A DNA stretch of 5,088 bases from Candidatus Harrisonbacteria bacterium CG10_big_fil_rev_8_21_14_0_10_44_23. GTDB lineage: Bacteria; Patescibacteriota; Minisyncoccia; UBA6257; 1-14-0-10-44-23. The first letter of the stretch is position 1. Every line of letters begins with the position of its first letter. Under the pieces are notes generated by a model. It had not been told where the DNA came from. It did not search any database and worked only from the letters and a program-made list of their open reading frames with translations. Positions 1 through 4,974 of the stretch are shown in pieces. A program made the position numbers and the translations under genes. The DNA lies in the NCBI GenBank assembly GCA_002773475.1, contig PFBB01000006.1, positions 379 through 5,466 of the forward strand. The letters run 5' to 3'.

Positions 1-704
1 ATCCTTGGAATCCTCAACTCCTTCTCCGCATAGTTAACACTGATATTTAAATAGTCCCCCACCACCGCTTTCCAGTCATTCTTAATTCCTAGCTTATCAA
101 AAGCTGCCTCCACCTCGCGCTTGATGTCTTCTGGCCCAAGATGTGATTTTTTTCCATTGCGAATTTTTTCTTGGTCGTGCGAATGCGGAAAAATATTTCT
201 CGGAGTTACCGAAAATTCAGTTTCTAAATATTTAATAAAGTTTTCTGTCTCTGATCTAACTTTTTTATTTTTTGACCTCAGCCTTCTTTTAATATTTTCT
301 CGTACATTAAATAAAGATTGTGCTAATACATCTTCGTCCAAACTTCCAAAAAGCTTCTCGCTTAAACACATAAACTTTGGATCATCCCCTTTGTGCGTTG
401 CTTCTAATAAAGCCAGGGTTTCCAGCCTCTCCTCAATTCTCCCCTTGTAGGCCTCTTTAACCAATTCGTTTTTCTCTTCCTTCAAAATCCTTTCCAGCAA
501 TTCCTCTAGCCTATTTCTCCATTCTTTAAAATCAAAATCACTTAAACGATGATAGATCAGTTTTGGATTATTTATTTTTTCACTAATAAAGTCGTCTTCC
601 TGCGACTTTAGATATCGAGTGTTTACCTTTAAAAACGTAAGCGTCGAAAACGACGCTCGTCTCTTATATTCGTCAATCCATTTCCTATCTAATTTTGTCT
701 CCAT
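1..704 (-). CDS. DUF1704-like (tyrosine carboxypeptidase/MATCAP-type) protein, N-terminal part
   Basis: An uninterrupted minus-strand frame runs from an ATG at 704-702 to the left edge, giving 234 residues of an incomplete protein. The translation starts METKLDRKWIDEY. It is rich in charged helices (for example FDFKEWRNRLEELLERILKE) and ends at the edge with NDWKAVVGDYLNISVNYAEK followed by ELRIPR. This last stretch resembles the beta segment that, in DUF1704 proteins, precedes the HEXXXH-type zinc metallopeptidase helix. That helix would lie beyond the window, so catalytic residues cannot be checked. The family is a gluzincin-like peptidase group related to eukaryotic tubulin tyrosine carboxypeptidases, and its bacterial substrate is unknown. 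The start is supported by the divergent promoter just upstream; the ribosome-binding site is only a weak GGA. The gene is transcribed away from the protease gene at 749. The family call rests on remembered sequence patterns, so it is moderate. Confidence 0.62.
   Translation of the reverse strand, partial: METKLDRKWIDEYKRRASFSTLTFLKVNTRYLKSQEDDFISEKINNPKLIYHRLSDFDFKEWRNRLEELLERILKEEKNELVKEAYKGRIEERLETLALLEATHKGDDPKFMCLSEKLFGSLDEDVLAQSLFNVRENIKRRLRSKNKKVRSETENFIKYLETEFSVTPRNIFPHSHDQEKIRNGKKSHLGPEDIKREVEAAFDKLGIKNDWKAVVGDYLNISVNYAEKELRIPR
640..657. repeat. Perfect 7-bp inverted repeat with AAAA loop inside the DUF1704-like gene
   Basis: AGCGTCG (640-646) and CGACGCT (651-657) are exact reverse complements around an AAAA loop. 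The hairpin lies about 50 nt inside the gene, over codons 16-22. It could form in the early mRNA, but it may simply be coding sequence. No function can be assigned. Confidence 0.45.
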
Positions 705-731
705 TGGTGTCCAACAATAATAGTTTCCTTG

Positions 732-744
732 TGCTAGTATAGCA
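732..744. promoter_or_regulatory. Overlapping divergent extended -10 promoters
   Basis: The 13-bp sequence TGCTAGTATAGCA has arms TGCTA and TAGCA. Read on the plus strand it is an extended -10 (TGC then TAGTAT, 735-740) for the protease gene. Read on the minus strand it is another extended -10 (TGC then TATACT, 741-736) for the DUF1704-like gene. Neither strand has a convincing -35 at normal spacing, which is typical of extended -10 promoters. The plus-strand start would fall near 747, only about 2 nt before the ATG at 749, giving an essentially leaderless mRNA. The minus-strand start near 729 would give a leader of about 25 nt. The two sites overlap, so polymerase could occupy only one at a time. 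Confidence 0.55.
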
Positions 745-748
745 ATAT

Positions 749-1705
749 ATGCTCAAAAAACTCTGGTCCAAGCTAGAAAATAAGCGCTATCTACTCATCG
801 CCTTAATCATTGTGGCGCTTTTTGCTTTTTTTGTCGGCTGGCGAGGATTTGCCTACTTTAAAGCATACCAAGCTTCGCAAGCCGAAAGAAACTCCTTAAT
901 TGACCAACAGCTCAATTTCCACCAAAACATCCTCAATGATTATGGCTTAGTTCTTCGGGCCCTAATCTCTGAAAACGAAGTCGTTGCAGAGCGCATTCAA
1001 GAAGAAAGAGAGCAGCGCCTTTTGTCTCAACTGGAAACCCAAGCCGCTAACCAAAAAATAGCCAAGCTCGAGAATGATCTTGAGGAGTCCAAAAATCCAA
1101 ATCTGAGCGAAATTATTTCTGGGTGGCGTCCCAAAATCGCAAAATTGCGCTGCCAATGGCGCCAAGGCAATAAAATACTTTCAGCCAGCGGCTCGGCTGT
1201 TGTCTTCTCCCAGATCGGAGACAACCTCCAACCAGCTATTTTGACCAGTTATCATATTTTAGCCGCCGCCGGGAGTCTTGCCGATAGCTGCACAATTCAA
1301 CTTCCCGACGATTCCAAGCAATACAGTGTCACCGAGGAAAACATTAGCCGCTACTCCAAATCAAGAGATTGGGCAATTATCAACATCCCCTCTCCGAGCG
1401 CCACAGTTTACCAATCCGCAGCAACCGATTTAAGCCGTTGCACTAAAGAACCAGATGTCGGTGAGACCATCGTCATCTTGGGTTATCCATCTGTTGGCTC
1501 TAAAGATGACGTCACCGCTACTGAAGGAATTATTTCCGGCAAGGATGGATATTATCTGATTACCTCCGCCAAAGTTGAGCGGGGCAACTCCGGAGGCGCA
1601 GCAATTTATGCAAAAGAAAATTGCTACCTAGGCATTCCAAGTTTTGTAAACGCCGGTGACATCGAATCGCTCGCCCGTATTCTGAAACAAAATATCATTT
1701 TCTAA
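749..1705 (+). CDS. Membrane-anchored trypsin-like serine protease with coiled-coil stalk
   Basis: This gene encodes 318 residues. A short basic N-terminus (MLKKLWSKLENKR) precedes one hydrophobic segment (about residues 14-30), which is probably an uncleaved signal anchor placing the rest outside the cytoplasm. Residues about 74-115 are Glu/Gln/Lys/Leu-rich and look like a coiled coil. From about 130 onward is a chymotrypsin-fold peptidase: SASGSAVVF (145-153), His169 in ILTSYHIL, Asp207 in SRDWAIINI and Ser281 in VERGNSGGAA. The triad is therefore complete and activity is expected. A LGYPSVG turn (244-250) is also typical. Four cysteines (135, 181, 231, 292) could form disulfides. No PDZ domain follows, unlike DegP/HtrA, so this is a short, PDZ-less protease of unknown substrate. 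The start has no Shine-Dalgarno, but an extended -10 ends 8 nt before the ATG, which suggests a leaderless transcript. The gene is divergent from the DUF1704-like gene and convergent with the tyrS-murC unit. Confidence 0.85.
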   Translation: MLKKLWSKLENKRYLLIALIIVALFAFFVGWRGFAYFKAYQASQAERNSLIDQQLNFHQNILNDYGLVLRALISENEVVAERIQEEREQRLLSQLETQAANQKIAKLENDLEESKNPNLSEIISGWRPKIAKLRCQWRQGNKILSASGSAVVFSQIGDNLQPAILTSYHILAAAGSLADSCTIQLPDDSKQYSVTEENISRYSKSRDWAIINIPSPSATVYQSAATDLSRCTKEPDVGETIVILGYPSVGSKDDVTATEGIISGKDGYYLITSAKVERGNSGGAAIYAKENCYLGIPSFVNAGDIESLARILKQNIIF

Positions 1706-1738
1706 AAAGAAGCGGCCTGCCTCGCTAGAGGCAAGCCG
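1704..1738 (-). terminator. Intrinsic terminator of the tyrS-murC unit
   Basis: The hairpin spans 1713-1738: CGGC plus TGCCTC pairs with GAGGCA plus GCCG around a GCTA loop, 10 base pairs with one C/A mismatch. On the minus strand the stem is followed by CTTCTTTTT, a proper U-tract. On the plus strand no T-run follows, so it serves leftward transcription. It directly abuts the stop codon of the frame ending at 1739 and overlaps the stop codon of the protease gene. Confidence 0.75.
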
Positions 1739-2005
1739 TCAGTGCTTCGACATATTTCCGTTACGCCGGTAGATTTCGTCGGAGGCAAAGATACGCCATC
1801 CAACAAATTTTGTTGTCGCTCGGTTAAAGTCGAGTCTTGTCGAGCCCACTCGCTCCGCCGCGCCAGGTAGGGGTTTGGGAACGCTTTGCAGCCCCTCCTC
1901 AAACAGTTCTTCGAAGACCCTTTTCTCAATCAGGTCTCCAAAGTGTCTCCCAACTCGGCCAACACATAGGCGATCCAGCACCGCTCTCAACAAGTGCGGC
2001 GGCAA
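1739..2005 (-). CDS. Unrecognised small ORF, downstream frame of a probably frame-split gene
   Basis: This frame opens just after an in-frame TAA (first sense codon TTG at 2005) and ends in TGA immediately before the terminator stem. It has 88 codons if started at TTG, but no ribosome-binding site is evident there. The segment GRHFGDLIEKRVFEELFEEG looks protein-like, with many G-first codons, and the C-terminus reads VGWRIFASDEIYRRNGNMSK. The frame is +1 relative to the ORF at 1926-2159, which it overlaps by 80 nt. A single surplus base in the overlap would explain the pair as one gene of about 139 residues whose stop sits at the terminator. No family is recognised. Alternatives are a pseudogene, a sequencing error, programmed +1 frameshifting, or non-coding DNA. 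Confidence 0.35.
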   Translation of the reverse strand: MPPHLLRAVLDRLCVGRVGRHFGDLIEKRVFEELFEEGLQSVPKPLPGAAERVGSTRLDFNRATTKFVGWRIFASDEIYRRNGNMSKH

Positions 2006-2159
2006 TTACTGGCAACCTTCCATCGAGGTTTACCTCGTTGGTCAAACCCTTATTTTTCTTGATATGTATCCTAAACTTGGCATTCTCCTCTATGATTGCG
2101 GCGCACTCCCTGGGGCTGCGCCGTACCTTCTTGCGCCCAGTCCCGGGAATCTTTCTCAT
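1926..2159 (-). CDS. Unrecognised small basic protein, upstream frame of a probably frame-split gene
   Basis: The ATG at 2159-2157 is preceded by GGAG (2168-2165) with a 5-nt spacer, the clearest Shine-Dalgarno in the window. It lies 69 nt after the murC stop on the same strand, so it is probably the third gene of the tyrS-murC unit. The 77-residue product begins MRKIPGTGRKKVRRSPREC, is strongly basic at the N-terminus, and continues with a helical stretch (AAIIEENAKFRIHIKKNKGL). The last part (after about VESGAG, ending WRPD) contains three Trp and looks unlike a natural C-terminus, which suggests the true product shifts into the frame that ends at 1739. The frame could be extended to a TTG at 2225, but the Shine-Dalgarno favours the ATG. 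I do not recognise a family and assign no function. Confidence 0.42.
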   Translation of the reverse strand: MRKIPGTGRKKVRRSPRECAAIIEENAKFRIHIKKNKGLTNEVNLDGRLPVIAAALVESGAGSPMCWPSWETLWRPD

Positions 2160-2164
2160 GACGT

Positions 2165-2168
2165 CTCC
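2165..2168 (-). promoter_or_regulatory. Shine-Dalgarno GGAG deciding the start at 2159
   Basis: GGAG lies 5 nt before the ATG at 2159-2157 on the minus strand. It matters because none of the tyrS, murC or protease starts shows a clear Shine-Dalgarno. It marks this ATG, rather than the upstream TTG, as the likely start. Confidence 0.6.
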
Positions 2169-2228
2169 AATGAACTTTTTTGAGCCTACCAAAAAAAACA
2201 CCCTCAAGAGCAAGTCAGTGGCCAAAAA

Positions 2229-3632
2229 CTACGCTGTCAACTTATAAACATCTCCCGCGCCCATCAGAAGAACGGCCGCATCTTTTTTTGTTGCTAGGTT
2301 TAAAAACTTTTTCGCTTCAGCTGAATTTTTTAGATAATTTACAAACCGATGGTGCTCTTTTGCGTGTGCTGTTAGCGTCCTCCCAGAAACCTTTCCAGAC
2401 TTTTCTCTGGCCGAAGCATATATTTCCATAATTCCCACCTCGTCGGCATCTGAAAATGCAGTAGCAAAATCTTCTAACAAAGCTTCTGTTCTGGAAAACA
2501 TATGCGGTTGGAAAATCGCTATAATTTTCTTTTTTGGATACAACGAGCGAGCCGCCTCAAGCGTCTTTTTTATAGCGGTTGGATGATGCGCATAGTCATC
2601 GATGACTATTGCTCCATTTTTATATTTTCTCAATACCTCAAATCTCCTCGCTGTACCACTAAATTCTTTTAAGGCATCTAGCGTTCGATAAACCGGCCAC
2701 TTTAAACTTTTAGCCGTCGCCAGCACCGCTCCAGCATTTGCAATCTGGTGCTTTCCCGGAAACTTTAACACTCCCCTTAATTTCTTTCCCTTGTTAAACA
2801 ATCCGTGAAACAATTGTTTACACTGAGCCTGCCGAATGTGCTTGTCGTGAAACACTCCTTCGTTCTCTAAGACCAAGTCAGATCGTTTAGAAAACCCGTA
2901 TTTCACGGTCTTAAGCTTCTTCCCTTTGGCATAGCTCAATAAATTGGCGACTTCTACATCGTCACCAAACCCAATAACTACTCCTCCTTTCTCCACCCTA
3001 TCAACCATCTTTTTAAACGCTCGATAATATAACGCAGGGGTTTTGTAATAATCTGGGTGATCGTAATCAATGCTAGTAATTATTAAAACGTTTGGCGAAT
3101 AATTTAAAAATGCTTCTCTATACTCATCTGCCTCCAAGATTAGCAAATTGCTCTTGCCTACTCTTGCATTAGCTTTCCAAGCATTTATTCGAGTTCCCGC
3201 AATCACCGTGGGGTCTTTTCCAATTCTCTGCGCCGCCCACCCCAACATTGCGGTGATTGTGGATTTTCCGTGACTACCCGCCACGGCAATTGTTTTATAT
3301 TCCTTGCTCAATTCTCCAACCGCTTGCGGATAGGTCAAAATTTTAATCCCTCGTTTTAAAACCTCTTTAACTTCCAGATTGTCTCCCATTGCCCTTCCAG
3401 AAAAATAATAAGCCCCAGAAGAGATCACCACATCAATATTTTTCGTAATATTTTTTTCACTAAACACTTTCGGTTTAATCCCCGAGCTTTTTAAGACCTT
3501 ATCGGTAAAAAATTTATCTTTCGTGTCGGATCCAGAAACCTCAAGCCCGCGCTGTTTTAATATTTGCGCCAACGCCGTCATTCCCACCCCCTTGATTCCG
3601 ATCAGGTGGACCTTTGTACCTTTAGAAAACAT
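2229..3632 (-). CDS. murC: UDP-N-acetylmuramate--L-alanine ligase (MurC)
   Basis: MurC is a cytoplasmic ATP-dependent ligase that joins L-Ala to UDP-MurNAc, the first step in building the peptidoglycan stem peptide. The 467-residue product has the three Mur-ligase domains. The N-terminal UDP-binding fold carries IGIKGVGMTALA (11-22). The central ATPase has the P-loop AGSHGKST (118-125), EADE (167-170), DYDHPDY (189-195) and the FPGKHQIANA segment (291-300). The C-terminal domain has FSGTARRFE (324-332), DDYAHHPT (345-352) and FQPHMFSRT (374-382). The last two motifs separate MurC from Mpl and from MurD/E/F. Length is normal for MurC. Deviations are GSHGKS instead of GTHGKT, and Gln296 where Asn is usual. 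Residues around 261-276 include an extra stretch encoded by a 42-nt repeat-flanked insertion, listed separately. The ATG follows the tyrS TAA by 2 nt and has no clear Shine-Dalgarno, so translation is probably coupled to tyrS. No separate promoter is seen. Confidence 0.95.
   Translation of the reverse strand: MFSKGTKVHLIGIKGVGMTALAQILKQRGLEVSGSDTKDKFFTDKVLKSSGIKPKVFSEKNITKNIDVVISSGAYYFSGRAMGDNLEVKEVLKRGIKILTYPQAVGELSKEYKTIAVAGSHGKSTITAMLGWAAQRIGKDPTVIAGTRINAWKANARVGKSNLLILEADEYREAFLNYSPNVLIITSIDYDHPDYYKTPALYYRAFKKMVDRVEKGGVVIGFGDDVEVANLLSYAKGKKLKTVKYGFSKRSDLVLENEGVFHDKHIRQAQCKQLFHGLFNKGKKLRGVLKFPGKHQIANAGAVLATAKSLKWPVYRTLDALKEFSGTARRFEVLRKYKNGAIVIDDYAHHPTAIKKTLEAARSLYPKKKIIAIFQPHMFSRTEALLEDFATAFSDADEVGIMEIYASAREKSGKVSGRTLTAHAKEHHRFVNYLKNSAEAKKFLNLATKKDAAVLLMGAGDVYKLTA
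2804..2854. repeat. Palindromic mini-element with 9-bp direct repeats, inserted in frame in murC
   Basis: CGTGAAACA occurs at 2804-2812 and again at 2846-2854, exactly 42 bp apart, enclosing 33 bp. The enclosed core has an imperfect stem (ACACT at 2820-2824 against AATGT at 2835-2839, one mismatch) around the GC-rich loop GAGCCTGCCG. In murC it encodes DKHIRQAQCKQLFH. Without it the protein would read ENEGVFHGLFNKGKK, which fits the usual MurC loop better. The core resembles short REP-like sequences of the TTCGACAGGCTCAG type that I recall from many environmental bacterial genomes; that likeness is from memory. The repeat pair looks like a target-site duplication. The 42-bp length preserves the frame. 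Confidence 0.6.
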
Positions 3633-3634
3633 TT

Positions 3635-4822
3635 TTAATTTCTGACAATTTTTGCAAACCTCCTTGGGCCAACTTGGACAATCATTCCGGAAGTGATTTC
3701 TACATTTCCCTTTGGATCAGTTCTCTTTTCATCATTAATCCTCACCCCTCCTTGCTCTATCAATCTTCGCGCCTCACTCTTGCTCGAGGCCAAACTGGCC
3801 ATCAACAACAAATCAATCAGGTTCATTTTTTCTTCAGAAACCTTAACCTCCTGAATCTCCTCCGGCTTCCCTCCTCCAGAAAAAATATTCTCGAATTCCT
3901 TTTTTGCTTTTCCGGCCTCGTCTTTACCGTGATATATCTCAACTATCTCAAACGCTAATCTCATTTTTTGGTCTTTTGGATTATTGTCTCGCGATATTTC
4001 CTTGATTTCCCCATCGCGCAAATTAGTGCAAAGTAGAAAATATTTTTCGATAAGCTCATCCTTCAGAGACATTATCTTCCCAAACATATCATTTGGATTA
4101 TCGACAATATTGATTACGTTGCCCCAGCTTGTACTCATCTTTCTCCCGTCCGTGCCTTCGAGCATTTGGGTCGTTAAAACATCCTGCGGTTTCTGTTTGT
4201 AGTGTTGTTGAATTGTTCGCCCAGCCGTTAGATTAAACAGTTGATCAAAACCGCCCAACTCTACGTCGGCCGCAACTTTAACACTGTCATAACCCTGCAT
4301 TAGCGGATAAGAAAATTCTCGCGTGCTAATCTCCTGCCCCTTCTCAAATCTTTCTTTAAAATTTCTTCGAGCTAGCATTTGCCCAACCGTAAAACTTTCC
4401 TGGAGCTGCATCAGTTCGGCTAACTTTAACTTCTTTAGCCACTTACTGTTAAATCTAAACTCTGCTTTTCTTAAATCAATAATTTTCCCAACCTGTTCCT
4501 TGTATGTCTTAATATTTTCCTTAACCTGCTTAGCGGTTAGCATTGGGCGTTTTTCTAATTTGTCCGAAGGGTCGCCGATTTGAGCAGTAAAATCACCAAC
4601 AATGAAAATTACTTTGTGGCCCAAGTCTTGAAAAGCCCTTAACTTACGTAAAACAATCGCTCTACCAATATGAATATTGGGACCTGTTGGATCAAACCCC
4701 AGCTTTACTCTCAACTGTTTACCAGATTCTAACTTGGCCTTTAAACTCTCCTTTTCAATTACGTCCTCAACCCCGCGGCTTAAAATCTGGTCAATTTTTC
4801 TTTTGTCCGTGCTTATCTGCAT
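3635..4822 (-). CDS. tyrS: Tyrosyl-tRNA synthetase
   Basis: A class I aminoacyl-tRNA synthetase that attaches tyrosine to tRNA-Tyr in the cytoplasm. The product is 395 residues, within the usual bacterial range. The Rossmann catalytic domain begins with LGFDPTGPNIHIG and continues with FQDLGHKVIFIVGDFTAQIG, a pattern closest to the TyrZ-type (second) TyrRS subgroup. The signature HIGH is HIGR here (51-54). The tyrosine-pocket helix reads SYPLMQGYDSV (171-181), followed by ELGGFDQLFNL (188-198). The second signature KMSTS is intact (228-232). A C-terminal S4 RNA-binding domain spans about 334-395 (LIDLLLMASLASSKSEARRL). The ATG is chosen because it is the first in frame and lies 6 nt downstream of a TACAAT -10 box, implying a leaderless mRNA. 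The gene heads an operon with murC, which starts 2 nt after its TAA. No T-box leader is present, as there is no room for one. Confidence 0.95.
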   Translation of the reverse strand: MQISTDKRKIDQILSRGVEDVIEKESLKAKLESGKQLRVKLGFDPTGPNIHIGRAIVLRKLRAFQDLGHKVIFIVGDFTAQIGDPSDKLEKRPMLTAKQVKENIKTYKEQVGKIIDLRKAEFRFNSKWLKKLKLAELMQLQESFTVGQMLARRNFKERFEKGQEISTREFSYPLMQGYDSVKVAADVELGGFDQLFNLTAGRTIQQHYKQKPQDVLTTQMLEGTDGRKMSTSWGNVINIVDNPNDMFGKIMSLKDELIEKYFLLCTNLRDGEIKEISRDNNPKDQKMRLAFEIVEIYHGKDEAGKAKKEFENIFSGGGKPEEIQEVKVSEEKMNLIDLLLMASLASSKSEARRLIEQGGVRINDEKRTDPKGNVEITSGMIVQVGPRRFAKIVRN

Positions 4823-4828
4823 ATTTGA

Positions 4829-4857
4829 ATTGTATCCCGACCATCGTTTTTTCGCAA
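4829..4857 (-). promoter_or_regulatory. Promoter of tyrS-murC giving a leaderless mRNA
   Basis: On the minus strand TTGCGA (4857-4852) and TACAAT (4834-4829) are separated by exactly 17 nt, a good housekeeping-sigma promoter. Only 6 nt (4828-4823) lie between the -10 box and the tyrS ATG, so the predicted start site is at or within a base or two of the A of the ATG. No Shine-Dalgarno is present, which agrees with leaderless translation. The palindrome at 4865-4898 lies 7 bp upstream of the -35 box. Confidence 0.7.
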
Positions 4858-4864
4858 AAACCCA

Positions 4865-4898
4865 CCCCTGTATAGTATACTAGTATACTACACAGGGG
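4865..4898. promoter_or_regulatory. 34-bp near-perfect palindrome upstream of tyrS (candidate operator)
   Basis: Sixteen of 17 symmetric base pairs match; the only mismatch is A4872 against C4891. The outer arms are CCCCTGT and ACAGGGG. The centre (4873-4890) is two tandem copies of TAGTATAC plus TA, so it is also a direct repeat of a self-complementary 8-mer (AGTATACT). On the minus strand TTGCCC (4901-4896), 16 nt, then TATACT (4879-4874) forms a second possible tyrS promoter inside the palindrome. As RNA it would be a long hairpin followed by TGGGTTTTTG, so a weak terminator or backup terminator is an alternative. A DNA-binding dimer or tetramer site, or a recombination site, also fits. 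The symmetry is directly visible; the role is inference. Confidence 0.6.
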
Positions 4899-4908
4899 CA
4901 ATCGTTCG

Positions 4909-4950
4909 AAAAAAAGAACGGGCTCCAGCTAACTCGTGGCTGGAGCCCGT
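4909..4950 (-). terminator. Strong intrinsic terminator of the GC-rich gene to the right
   Basis: ACGGGCTCCAGC (4918-4929) and GCTGGAGCCCGT (4939-4950) form a perfect 12-bp stem around a 9-nt loop. On the minus strand the stem leads straight into TTCTTTTTTT (complement of 4918-4909). The stop codon of the partial gene at 4975-5088 lies 24 nt before the stem. The T-run is on the minus strand only, so it ends leftward transcription and insulates tyrS from its upstream neighbour. Confidence 0.88.
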
Positions 4951-4974
4951 CGTTGGCGCTGGTCGGGGCTGCGT

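Noticed and set aside
121..450. Plus-strand open frame of 109 codons
   Set aside because: It lies antisense within the DUF1704-like frame, has no ribosome-binding site, and its translation is a low-complexity Ser/Leu/Phe-rich shadow.
1801..1815. Short palindrome CAACAAATTTTGTTG
   Set aside because: It has 7 pairs around one central base, but it is AT-rich, lies inside a possible coding frame, and has no partner site or positional logic.
1702..1929. Third minus-strand frame in the region after murC, starting at a TTG overlapping the stop at 1926
   Set aside because: It reads through the whole terminator hairpin, lacks a ribosome-binding site and has an unnatural composition. The frame ending at 1739 fits the terminator position better.
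2186..2225. Possible terminator between murC and the small gene (eight T's on the minus strand at about 2198-2191)
   Set aside because: Only a four-pair stem with a wobble can be drawn before the T-run, too weak to call. The downstream gene has its own Shine-Dalgarno but no visible promoter, suggesting read-through.
1739..2225. UGA-as-glycine recoding (as in Gracilibacteria/Absconditabacteria) to rescue the split gene
   Set aside because: Reading TGA as Gly at 1926 continues only into an implausible sequence that ends at another stop, and tyrS, murC and the protease need no recoding.
1837..2247. Plus-strand open frame of 136 codons across the murC 3' end
   Set aside because: It overlaps the end of murC antisense, has no Shine-Dalgarno or promoter, and opposes the minus-strand operon and its terminator.
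4903..4920. SOS/LexA-like box (GTTC ... GAAC)
   Set aside because: The half-sites are in the order GTTC-N8-GAAC, not the GAAC-N4-GTTC of Gram-positive LexA boxes, and the sequence is better explained as the U-tract region of a terminator.
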